Positions 44,465 through 52,520 of a DNA stretch of 64,000 nucleotides are shown piece after piece. The translations under genes and the position numbers were made by a program. The stretch is taken from assembly GCF_006538885.1 (NCBI RefSeq), contig NZ_BJLY01000002.1, positions 1 through 64,000 on the forward strand, given 5' to 3'. The first letter of the stretch is position 1; every line of letters begins with the position of its first letter. The stretch comes from Gluconobacter roseus NBRC 3990 (lineage in GTDB: Bacteria; Pseudomonadota; Alphaproteobacteria; Acetobacterales; Acetobacteraceae). The notes beneath the pieces were generated by a model. The model was not told where the DNA came from. It was given only the letters and a program-made list of their open reading frames with translations, and ran no database searches.

Positions 44465-45220
44465 TTAACTGGCCGGTCCATAAGAGGCCGCAGGATTGAA
44501 TTCATTACTGGCTGTGAAGTCATGTGATGCAATGCCTGACGAAGAGACCTGCCGAACTGGTTTCTTGCTGGTGACAGTACGACCATCCATTCCGACAACG
44601 AGAATGTGGTCATGGATCCATTGGGCCAGAAAGACTTTCTCCATCCTGTCAAAGCCGAGATGTGCAAGCTGCCGGTGAAGCCAGTCTTCGGAACGGTCCA
44701 TATTATCCAGTGCGTCTTTGACAATGTCACCTTTCAAAACCAGAAAAACTGATGGAAATACGTCATCATCACAGATTACGCTGACATGGCCTGTGGTTTC
44801 GATTTGGGCGTAGCGGATACCTTCAAAACTGAATATGTTCTGCATACGTAACGCTGTGGCAACGTCGTTGAAATCGATCCGATTGGCATTCTGTTTCAGG
44901 TTCTCCATGATGAAGTTCCCGTCACGAATAATGGGTATGGGCTGGCCAATGGTCGCTTTTCTCAAAAATCCGATCTTTCGTGAGACGTAATTATAAAAAA
45001 CCATCACACCTACACAGATGAAGAGTAGTGCGATGTAATGCGTGATAGGGAGTGTATCATTGTAAATAATGCCGCCCACCACGCCGCCCAGTACAAAATT
45101 TCCTACAAGATCGACGGATGTCATCATGGAAATCTGGTTTCTGCCGGTGGTATTAAGGTAACCGATGATGACGGTCATTCCGATAATGACTTTTAGCAGA
45201 ACCCAAAGGTAGATCGTCAT
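44465..45220 (-). CDS. DUF421 (YetF-like) membrane protein
   Basis: A 251-residue protein with three N-terminal membrane helices (first 85 residues) followed by a cytoplasmic domain of the DUF421/YetF family: RKIGFLRKATIGQPIPIIRDG, then the segment ATALRMQNIFSFEGIRYAQIETTG. Function of the family is poorly known; some members are linked to spore or stress traits. The last 35 residues have no family likeness. It is monocistronic, with about 290 bases to the kinase gene. Confidence 0.82.
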   Translation of the reverse strand: MTIYLWVLLKVIIGMTVIIGYLNTTGRNQISMMTSVDLVGNFVLGGVVGGIIYNDTLPITHYIALLFICVGVMVFYNYVSRKIGFLRKATIGQPIPIIRDGNFIMENLKQNANRIDFNDVATALRMQNIFSFEGIRYAQIETTGHVSVICDDDVFPSVFLVLKGDIVKDALDNMDRSEDWLHRQLAHLGFDRMEKVFLAQWIHDHILVVGMDGRTVTSKKPVRQVSSSGIASHDFTASNEFNPAASYGPAS

Positions 45221-45336
45221 GCCTGATGTTTCCCTGACACTGTTTTCGGATTGGTCTGAGCTAGATCTACAGCGAATGCAAAATATTGAAGGTGTTTTCG
45301 ACTTAGCTGGGTTCTCCTGGAACGCCCGGATACATG

Positions 45337-47145
45337 TCAGAAGCCGAAGACGACATTGAAGTCCGAAAACGCGCCTTTCTTGCGCGATGTCGGAGCAGGG
45401 CGCAGGCGCCAGCCCGTGTCGAAGGACACGTTGGCGATACGATTGATTTTGGCATTCAGATCCACGCCAAGACTGGCAAGGGCCGTCTTGTGCGACGTCG
45501 TGTACTGGGTACGGCCATTCCAGTTCTCACCCCAGTCGTAAAATCCGCCGATGGTCTCGTTATCTGAAAAGTCGTCTCCCAGCCCGAGCTGCTGGCTGAC
45601 CGAAAACGATGGCAGTTTGAGTTCCTCGCTCGCCTGCATGCCCCGGCTTCCGAGCGCCGTATTGACGTAGTAGCCCCGGACACTTCCCATACCGCCGGCC
45701 TCCAGTTGTTCGCTGTACAGCAGATTATGTGTGGTGGCCTGAGCCGTGGCGACGGTCAGTGATGAAAACCCATATGGGAGATTGGTTGTTCGGGAAATCT
45801 GAAAACGGTCATAGACGTAGTTTGTGCGCGCAGACGGAAAGATGGTGGCGTAGCTTTTCAGGTTGTCATGCCCTGTCAGCCCGCCGGGACCATAAAAGGT
45901 CTCGTTGACCAGATGCGTCTGGCCGTAGGTATCTGTCTCCGTCGTATCCGTCCCCAAAACAAACTGATCGGTATCCGACTTGCCGAGCATGACGGGAGAA
46001 CTGACGTAGAACTGGTCACTGTTGGTCAGTTTCCAGTCAAACCCCGCATGCAGAAGCGTATCGAGGCCGATCCCCGAAGTGACGGCAAGATGGGGAAGCT
46101 GATGGAGATAGCGGATCGAGGTCTGGGCGGAATAGCCTGAGTTGCGCAGTGGCCAGGCGGCTTCTGGTGCAGACTCACTATAGGTTCCGAATACGATGAT
46201 CTTGTCACGCCAGGGCAGGGGGATTTCCCAGCTGCCCAGATGCATGTTGTAGCGCGCACTCAGACTGCGGGTGAACTGGTAGGACAGGGTATGGTTCAGC
46301 CCGAAAACATTGCCCCAGGTGGCACCGGCGCTCCAGTTTACCCGCCCCAGTGTCGGATCGGCCTGATTGTTGAATGATCCGAACACATAGACGGGAAAGC
46401 GGTCCGCAACCTGAAGCGTCACATCCGTCACACCCGACGTCGCACCCGGATGGTAGATCATGTCTACCGTGCGGAACGGATTGCCGTTCATCCAGGACAG
46501 GTCGGTCTGCAATCCCCGCAGAGACAGCGTCTGACCGGAGACCAGATTGCTGGCTTCGCGGATGACCCGGTCGGAGAACCAGCGGTTGCCCCTGACGTCA
46601 ATCCGTCCAAGGCGGTATTCGACAACCGTTACATGCAGGATGCCGTTCTGCACACGCTGTGGCAGCACGACCGCCGTTACGAAAGGACGGCCTTCCTTGC
46701 GGAAACGCGCCGTGATGAGCTGCCCGATATCGTAAAACGTCCGGGCGCTCACCGGCTTGTGGAGATAGGGAATCAGGCTCCTGCGAAAGCTGTCCTCGTC
46801 CAGCAGCGGAACGGATCGGGTTGTCACGGCGCTTCCCTGATCAGGATCGGTTTTCCTGCCCTTTTCCTCAATGACAAGACCATTCAGGGATGGAAGCAGA
46901 GGCTGGTCGGAAAGATGCTCCCGGACTGCCGGATCATCCGCCTGCGTTGTGGGAAAACTGCCGGCGTTTCGTCTCGGTTCCTGGGGTGATGTCGTGTCAC
47001 TCAGGCCGGGAAGACCGAAAAGCTGCTGTGAGACGGGTCGGGATGTCGCAGCATTCTGTCGTCCGGAAAAAATCTGCGCATTGCCCGAAGGCGCTGAAAC
47101 CAGAAGTCCGATCGTTCCCAGTGCAAGATAGGGGCGCAATGTCAT
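45337..47145 (-). CDS. Two-partner secretion outer-membrane transporter TpsB (ShlB/FhaC family)
   Basis: A 602-residue outer-membrane protein with a signal peptide (ending SAPSGNAQ), an N-terminal extension, POTRA domains (ARTFYDIGQLITARFRKEGRPF and the following GRIDVRGNRWFSDRVIREA) and a 16-strand barrel ending FSDFNVVFGF. The L6 motif is seen as GGMGSVRGYYVNTALGSRG. TpsB proteins export one large TpsA partner. No TpsA adhesin or haemolysin is encoded nearby; instead a 217-residue exported protein precedes it in an ATGA overlap. So this transporter may serve an unusual or distant partner. Confidence 0.88.
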   Translation of the reverse strand: MTLRPYLALGTIGLLVSAPSGNAQIFSGRQNAATSRPVSQQLFGLPGLSDTTSPQEPRRNAGSFPTTQADDPAVREHLSDQPLLPSLNGLVIEEKGRKTDPDQGSAVTTRSVPLLDEDSFRRSLIPYLHKPVSARTFYDIGQLITARFRKEGRPFVTAVVLPQRVQNGILHVTVVEYRLGRIDVRGNRWFSDRVIREASNLVSGQTLSLRGLQTDLSWMNGNPFRTVDMIYHPGATSGVTDVTLQVADRFPVYVFGSFNNQADPTLGRVNWSAGATWGNVFGLNHTLSYQFTRSLSARYNMHLGSWEIPLPWRDKIIVFGTYSESAPEAAWPLRNSGYSAQTSIRYLHQLPHLAVTSGIGLDTLLHAGFDWKLTNSDQFYVSSPVMLGKSDTDQFVLGTDTTETDTYGQTHLVNETFYGPGGLTGHDNLKSYATIFPSARTNYVYDRFQISRTTNLPYGFSSLTVATAQATTHNLLYSEQLEAGGMGSVRGYYVNTALGSRGMQASEELKLPSFSVSQQLGLGDDFSDNETIGGFYDWGENWNGRTQYTTSHKTALASLGVDLNAKINRIANVSFDTGWRLRPAPTSRKKGAFSDFNVVFGF

Positions 47146-47795
47146 TGTGATACCGGTCCTGCTTCCAGCACGATATCCAATCCCTCGGCATGGGCTTTGC
47201 CAGCCTCAGTGAGGTCCGAACGATTGCCTGCAAGGGCAAACGGGTTCCCGCTGGCTGTCGCAAGTGATGCTGCGGCGTCCAGAATCCGCGCTCTGTCTGA
47301 AAGCTTTCCATTTTCGCAGGGGCGTGGTGAGACATACACGCCTTTGGGCCCGAATGAGGCATCCACCAGCACGTCCGAAGAAGACGCAGAGGGCGGTCCT
47401 GTTCGACTGACGCCGATACGAACCGTCTCATTTTGCGGGTTGGAACCCCTGTTTCCGGCATGGCCTTTCAGCTGCGGCTCCGCTGGCACGCCTCCTGCCA
47501 CGTATTGATGAGCCAGAGGCTCCGGGCGTGCCGGGCATCCGGCGGGGATGGCCTGCCCATCATCGGAACGGACAATGCCACCCGGTTCGATCCGGAACGT
47601 CCGGGATGAGGCTTCCAGTTGTTGGGAGATGCGGGAAGGGCGGCTGCCGACTACGCTGACGAGGGTCGGAGAGACCGAAGCCATGCTGCGGGCCGAGGCA
47701 GCGTAATTGTTCGTGGGAGGCGCGGCCTGTGCCTGCCTTGCTGCGGGGAGCAGCAGGATCAGGAGTTTTATCGGAGCTGAACGTCGGAAGAACAT
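47142..47795 (-). CDS. Exported protein of unknown function, coupled to TpsB
   Basis: A 217-residue protein with a signal peptide (LILLLPAARQAQAAP). The rest is polar, Ser/Pro/Gly-rich with two cysteine-containing stretches (AIPAGCPARPEPLAHQY and SPRPCENGKLSDRARIL), and no recognised domain; there is no N-terminal TPS secretion motif (NPNL or NPNGI). It overlaps the TpsB gene by four bases (ATGA), so it is made together with it. It could be a periplasmic helper, a small passenger or an inhibitor. Confidence 0.6.
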   Translation of the reverse strand: MFFRRSAPIKLLILLLPAARQAQAAPPTNNYAASARSMASVSPTLVSVVGSRPSRISQQLEASSRTFRIEPGGIVRSDDGQAIPAGCPARPEPLAHQYVAGGVPAEPQLKGHAGNRGSNPQNETVRIGVSRTGPPSASSSDVLVDASFGPKGVYVSPRPCENGKLSDRARILDAAASLATASGNPFALAGNRSDLTEAGKAHAEGLDIVLEAGPVSQ

Positions 47796-47872
47796 CCTGT
47801 TTTCCTTTCTGTGGAATGCAGGATGGTGTGTGACGCTGTCCTGCCGGGCCGGACCTCATATGGTCCTGGGTA

Positions 47873-49069
47873 TCATTCCGGGGTGGGGTTACATTCCGGT
47901 GTGACGGGCTGCCTGTCCATAACGGCTTTTGTGAAAGCTGCCGAGTCTGCCAGCGAAGCATTGACTGTCTGATCGTGGTTCAGACCCTTGTAGACATGGG
48001 CCTGAACGGTTGTTCCGGCAGCACAGGCGGCCTTGACCAGACCGTGCTGAAGGGCAGGTGGAACGTCGCGGTCCAGTTCGCCAGTGCCCATGAAAAGCGG
48101 CTGCGAGAGTTTGAGGGTCGGGTATTTCATGGCGGCCAATGCAGGCGCCAGTGCCTTGGAATAACCGGGCTTCAGCGAGTTGCCGAAGTTGAGGCCATCC
48201 TGTTTCACCTTGTCCGTCAGCTCATAGACACAGAGATTGGCGCCGGCCTGATAGGCGGACATGGCTTTTGGCGTAAAAGCATCTTCCGGTCGGAAGGTAA
48301 GATCGTATTCAGCTTGTCCCCGGGCGAGATAGAGCGTGTAGACCATCACGGGATTATAGGCGGCTTCGGTATGACCGGATGCGGGAGCGGCGATCATCTG
48401 CTGTATGAGTTCCGGCGTGATGTAGGGTGCGCCTGTGGCGACAGTTCCCCGGATGCCGAGTTCAGGAGCATAGGTCGAGGAGAATGCAGCCGAAGCAAAG
48501 GCCGCGCCACCACCCTGCGACTGTCCGACGATCATGATTTTGTTCTGAAGCCCCGGAACATTGCCGAGCGCAGCCCTCACGGCATCCAGAAGGCTGTAGG
48601 CCTCGACGCGCGTGTTGAGATAGGCATGCGTGCCGGGCGTGCCTAGCCCCTGATAATCGGTCCCCACCACGGCAAAGCCACGCTTCATCCATTCCGACAG
48701 GTAACGGCGGTTACGGTCGGTCCAGGGATTGTTCGAGGGCGCGCAGTGATCCGCAACGCCTACGGTGCCGTGGGCCCAGGCGACGATGGGCCAGCCACCG
48801 GCCGGTGGTGTGCCGACGGGCAGGATGACTTCCGCGGTGACGGGGACCAAACCTTTGTCCGTAACACCGTTCGTGGACAGATATGTGATTTTCAGGGCAC
48901 GCCCGGCATCAGGCAGACTGAAAGCGGGATTGAGCACTTCGACCGAGGTGATGCTGCCTGGATGGGGTTGTGCTGACGGCGTTTCTGCATGTGCGCTGAA
49001 GGGGGCAGCGGCGATGCACAGCGCTGCGGTCAGGCCTGCAATGGCAGGGGAAGAATGGCGGAAGGTCAT
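47873..49069 (-). CDS. Secreted alpha/beta hydrolase, secretory-lipase type
   Basis: A 398-residue exported hydrolase. The signal peptide ends at FSAHAET. The nucleophile elbow is GQSQGGGAA (Ser about 172), oxyanion WAHGTVG, and the late aspartate and histidine are likely in GTGELDRDVPP and KGLNHDQTVNAS. The layout matches secretory LIP-type lipases/esterases, which cleave acylglycerols or other esters. It is divergent from a TetR gene with a palindromic operator between them, so repression by that regulator is very likely. Confidence 0.87.
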   Translation of the reverse strand: MTFRHSSPAIAGLTAALCIAAAPFSAHAETPSAQPHPGSITSVEVLNPAFSLPDAGRALKITYLSTNGVTDKGLVPVTAEVILPVGTPPAGGWPIVAWAHGTVGVADHCAPSNNPWTDRNRRYLSEWMKRGFAVVGTDYQGLGTPGTHAYLNTRVEAYSLLDAVRAALGNVPGLQNKIMIVGQSQGGGAAFASAAFSSTYAPELGIRGTVATGAPYITPELIQQMIAAPASGHTEAAYNPVMVYTLYLARGQAEYDLTFRPEDAFTPKAMSAYQAGANLCVYELTDKVKQDGLNFGNSLKPGYSKALAPALAAMKYPTLKLSQPLFMGTGELDRDVPPALQHGLVKAACAAGTTVQAHVYKGLNHDQTVNASLADSAAFTKAVMDRQPVTPECNPTPE

Positions 49070-49119
49070 GGTGCATCCTTTTTGGGGTAGTCTCTGCTTG
49101 ACCGCCTTACGGGCGTAAA

Positions 49120-49134
49120 CTTATCAGTGATAAG
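49120..49134. promoter_or_regulatory. TetR-type operator palindrome
   Basis: CTTATCAGTGATAAG is a perfect 15-bp inverted repeat with a single central base. It resembles known tet operators (core TATCA-TGATA). It lies between the divergent lipase and TetR genes, placed to repress both. Confidence 0.7.
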
Positions 49135-49196
49135 ATTATTTTGCGACGGGGTTGTCAAGGACGATGACGGGCCGGGTGACCGGGAGAGGACAAGGC

Positions 49197-49772
49197 ATGA
49201 CGCTGCACAAGGCGAAGAAGACGTATCATCACGGAGACCTGCGGGCAGGGCTTCTATCCTCTGCGCGAATGCTTCTTGAGGAGCAGGGGATTTCGGCGCT
49301 CGGCCTGAGGGCCATCACGCGACATGCCGGTGTGTCTTCAGCAGCTGCGACGCCGCATTTCGGGAACCTGATGGGGTTGCTGAGTGCTCTTGCGACAGTA
49401 GGTTACGAGGAGCTGGCTGCGGCTCTGGAGCCCGTTCTGGAAGAGGGTGCGCATGCTGTGGGGCTGGTTTATGTGCGGTTTGCCATTCTCAATCCCGGCC
49501 TGTTCACGCTGATGTTCCGCAGTGACGTGATCGACCGGAACGAGCCCGCACTGGCTGCGGCCCGGGCGCGGACATCGGGGATGCTGACCCGGTTGATCGA
49601 CAGTCTTGGCGGGCAGCAGCCGCAACGGACGCAGGCTGGAACGCGCGCCGCCCTGTGGGGAAAGGTTCATGGGCTGGCCGTTCTGGCGATTGATGGATTT
49701 CTCGATGTATTGCTGAGCAGTCAGGGCGAGGGCCTGTCTCTTGAAGACCTGCTTGAGGATGCGCTGAGATAG
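49197..49772 (+). CDS. TetR family transcriptional regulator
   Basis: A 191-residue TetR regulator: N-terminal helix-turn-helix (HGDLRAGLLSSARMLLEEQG, then LRAITRHAGVSSAAATPHFG) and a helical C-terminal ligand domain typical of the TetR_C_33-like group. The ATG at 49197 with GAGAGGA upstream was preferred over TTG at 49152 and ATG at 49164. It is divergent from the lipase gene and should bind the palindrome between them. A ligand, perhaps a fatty acid, is only a guess. Confidence 0.85.
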   Translation: MTLHKAKKTYHHGDLRAGLLSSARMLLEEQGISALGLRAITRHAGVSSAAATPHFGNLMGLLSALATVGYEELAAALEPVLEEGAHAVGLVYVRFAILNPGLFTLMFRSDVIDRNEPALAAARARTSGMLTRLIDSLGGQQPQRTQAGTRAALWGKVHGLAVLAIDGFLDVLLSSQGEGLSLEDLLEDALR

Positions 49773-49932
49773 CAAAATCACGGTGCACGGCGACAGAATT
49801 TATTGCTTGGGTCGTGTTGGAAAAATACCTGTCAGTCTGGGGATAGATCTGTTCCACTAAGCTACCATCGTCCGGTATCCAGTAACTCAGCTCCAACCTT
49901 AACGTGATAACTCTGTTGTTAAACAAAAAAGA

Positions 49933-51414
49933 CTAAAAAGTTACATTGGTTCGCAACCCGAACACGAGTGCATTCGGGTAAGATGAGACTGCATTTGGCC
50001 GTATAATGTATTGTATGTTTGGCATCATGATCAGACCTTTTGTCAGAGTCGCTGCGTAATCAAACTCAAGATCGACTTCGTTTGACTGGATACCCGGGGT
50101 TACCTTTCCGGTTTTTGCAGCGGTTATTGCTTCCGATCCGCCAATCCTTGAATTGATCTTGCCATAAAGTGCAAGAAAATTGATCTGGTCCATTTTCCGT
50201 CCTGGAATGAGACCGGTTGTAGAAACTCCACCAAAACCAAACCGATCGATCATTGCCGTTGCGCGGTCTGACCATACGAAGCCGCCTAAAAGGACAATGC
50301 CACTAGTGGTGCCCGGGCCCGTGCGATAGATCATCTGGTCCGCGAGGGCATAGATCTGGGTAATACCTCGCTTGGTTTTACCGACTGTCGGCGTGGCACC
50401 AGCGGCTATCTGGCTCTGGTAAAGGTAATCGGGATGGGATGCCGTATCGAACATACCACCAATTTTGTAATGACCAGGCAATCCATGTGGGCCTGACCAG
50501 GGCGTAAATCCGATCTCAAAGGGGAACAGGACGCCTGTTGCTTTTGAAGTACTCCAGTCCCATCCGCTGGCACCGATCAGGTTGGACGTATCTTCTTCGA
50601 AGGCCCCGCCCTGTATGTAGACATTATGCAAAGGCCGAACCCTGATATGGCCTCCCCATGAGCTGTACGGGAAAATCTGATAGCCACCGCCACTGGTACG
50701 GGAATTGAGAAAGAGCGATTCAGGATTGGGGCAAAGGCCCAGATTCTGGAAGCCGCAATAGAGATCTGAGGCGGCAAAATCGGTTCCGGCCAGCATACGG
50801 CCAACCATGATATTGACGCGGCCCTGAGCTAAAGACTGTTCGAATGTGAAGTAGACAAGACGGGCAACGTCCCCCCCACCTCCCCATATTTCCTGCACAT
50901 CAAACAGATTGCCTAGAGCACTGCTGAGGTTGTTTCCCTCACGGTTGACCATCAGGAAATGCGTGCTGAGGCCTTTGATATGGGCGATCTGATACCAGTC
51001 CAGATCAGCGCCTATGGAAATCTGATGGGCATATGCACCTGTTTGCCGCATCCCTCCGATAGGGTTTCCGGCGGCTTCGGCAAGATAATTCAGGTAAGGA
51101 TGAATGCCGTGCCGATGCAGAAAAGGCAGGATTCCGCCCCAGTCGCCAAGCAGATGGGCTGTCTGATAGGGGCTCGTGCCCGGCACAAGAAATGTGGAGG
51201 GTTGTAGCGGGCGGACAAGCATCGCGGCTTGATCCGGTGTTTCAATCGCTTCGTTCTGGGGGCCTTCCTTGGCCGCCTGTGCAAAGACGGTTTCCGGATC
51301 AGGGGCGGCCTGGGCCGTTGCGGGTGGCATCATGTTCATCCAGACCGCGAGCCCCAGTAGAAAGGATAGCCCTTTTCCATGGAAGCCAGATCGCTGTGTC
51401 CGGATAAAAGTCAT
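49933..51414 (-). CDS. OprB-family carbohydrate-selective porin
   Basis: A 493-residue outer-membrane protein. The signal peptide ends near PATAQAAP. The barrel has the OprB-like pattern: LLGDWGGILPFLHRHGI near the mature start, IGADLDWYQI, and the final strand VFGLRTNVTF with terminal phenylalanine. OprB porins pass glucose and other sugars through the outer membrane, which fits a sugar-oxidising acetic acid bacterium. It has its own promoter region; the next gene downstream is convergent TetR. Confidence 0.87.
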   Translation of the reverse strand: MTFIRTQRSGFHGKGLSFLLGLAVWMNMMPPATAQAAPDPETVFAQAAKEGPQNEAIETPDQAAMLVRPLQPSTFLVPGTSPYQTAHLLGDWGGILPFLHRHGIHPYLNYLAEAAGNPIGGMRQTGAYAHQISIGADLDWYQIAHIKGLSTHFLMVNREGNNLSSALGNLFDVQEIWGGGGDVARLVYFTFEQSLAQGRVNIMVGRMLAGTDFAASDLYCGFQNLGLCPNPESLFLNSRTSGGGYQIFPYSSWGGHIRVRPLHNVYIQGGAFEEDTSNLIGASGWDWSTSKATGVLFPFEIGFTPWSGPHGLPGHYKIGGMFDTASHPDYLYQSQIAAGATPTVGKTKRGITQIYALADQMIYRTGPGTTSGIVLLGGFVWSDRATAMIDRFGFGGVSTTGLIPGRKMDQINFLALYGKINSRIGGSEAITAAKTGKVTPGIQSNEVDLEFDYAATLTKGLIMMPNIQYIIRPNAVSSYPNALVFGLRTNVTF

Positions 51415-51546
51415 AGGCAGCCTTCCTGTCCCTGATATTTCAGCAGACGGTTCGGACGGACATAGGTTCCTGACAGGAATACTAAAAAAAATCTAAGAGA
51501 AATGGTGCGTGTTAACTGAGCCTGATGTTCAATATGTCATGTACTC

Positions 51547-51852
51547 CTACATCATCATTGAGTGCTGATTGCCGATAATCCAGAGCGTACCGCCTGCCAT
51601 CAGAAAGATGATGAGGACGGTAAACAGAATCAGTTGCAGGTCGTCGCGGTGAGAGCGCTTCAGGTCAATATGCAGGAAATAGTAGAAATGTACGCAAACC
51701 TGCACAATGGCGCTCAGTCCGATGGTCCACAATAAAGTGCTGCGCGATATGGTCCCAGTGGCCAGCAGTCCAAACGGGATGGCTGAAAGGAACAGGGCAA
51801 GAGCAAACCCTGTAATGTACTGATGACGTGCCTGTGTTGATTCCCGGTTCAT
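51547..51852 (-). CDS. cyoD: Cytochrome o ubiquinol oxidase subunit IV
   Basis: A 101-residue small membrane subunit with three helices (FALALFLSAIPFGLLATG, LWTIGLSAIVQVCVHFYYFLH and LFTVLIIFLMAGGTLWIIG). The HFYYFLHID motif is typical of CyoD. It begins in an ATGA overlap with cyoC and closes the operon. Confidence 0.92.
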   Translation of the reverse strand: MNRESTQARHQYITGFALALFLSAIPFGLLATGTISRSTLLWTIGLSAIVQVCVHFYYFLHIDLKRSHRDDLQLILFTVLIIFLMAGGTLWIIGNQHSMMM

Positions 51853-52520
51853 GGTGCCAGTCCCAAAAGATACACGAAGGAAAAGATTCCAACCCAGATG
51901 ATGTCCAGGAAGTGCCAGAACAGGCCGAGGCGAAGAATTCGCGTCTTGACGCAGCTGTCGAGGCCAAAGACCCGCAACTGGACGAGCATGACCACAAGCC
52001 AGATGCAGCCCACCGTTACATGCAGTCCGTGCGTGCCGACCAGAGCGAAAAAAGATGAGAGATAGCCACTGCGCGACGGGAAGCCGCCCTTGGAAATCAT
52101 TTCGCTGAAATCATGTATTTCGAAACCGAGGAAAACCAGTCCCAGAAGCAGGGTAACGAAAATCCATAATCCGGTTTTGCGTGCTGAAGCGTCGTATTTC
52201 ATGGACAGCGTTGCCATGCCGAACGACAGGCTGCTGGTCAGGAGAACGACTGTTTCAATGGCTGTGCTGCCAAGATCGAAAAGCTGGTGAGGGCCCGGGC
52301 CGCCTGCCAGCGAATTCAGCATCGTTCCATAGGTCGCAAACAGCATCGAGAAGATGACCAGATCGCTCATCAGGAAAATCCAGAAGCCGAACAGCAGTTC
52401 TTCCGCTGCGTCATGGGCTTGAGGATCGTGCTGGTGCAGGTTCAGGCCGGGATGACGGGACGAACTGCCCTGTTCATCGGAGTGGGCGCCGTGTGAAGCA
52501 GCGGATGTCAGGCCGGTCAT
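51849..52520 (-). CDS. cyoC: Cytochrome o ubiquinol oxidase subunit III
   Basis: A 223-residue subunit with five helices and the subunit III motif THGLHVTVGCIWLVVMLVQ. The N-terminal His-rich tail (HSDEQGSSSRHPGLNLHQHD) is somewhat longer than in E. coli. It overlaps cyoB and cyoD by four bases each, so the subunits are translated together. Confidence 0.94.
   Translation of the reverse strand: MTGLTSAASHGAHSDEQGSSSRHPGLNLHQHDPQAHDAAEELLFGFWIFLMSDLVIFSMLFATYGTMLNSLAGGPGPHQLFDLGSTAIETVVLLTSSLSFGMATLSMKYDASARKTGLWIFVTLLLGLVFLGFEIHDFSEMISKGGFPSRSGYLSSFFALVGTHGLHVTVGCIWLVVMLVQLRVFGLDSCVKTRILRLGLFWHFLDIIWVGIFSFVYLLGLAP

Noticed and set aside
49780-49926. Minus-strand frame with YWIPDDGSLVEQIYPQTDRY between the TetR and porin genes as a remnant gene
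   Set aside because: No family recognised and it runs antisense into the TetR gene; not enough support.
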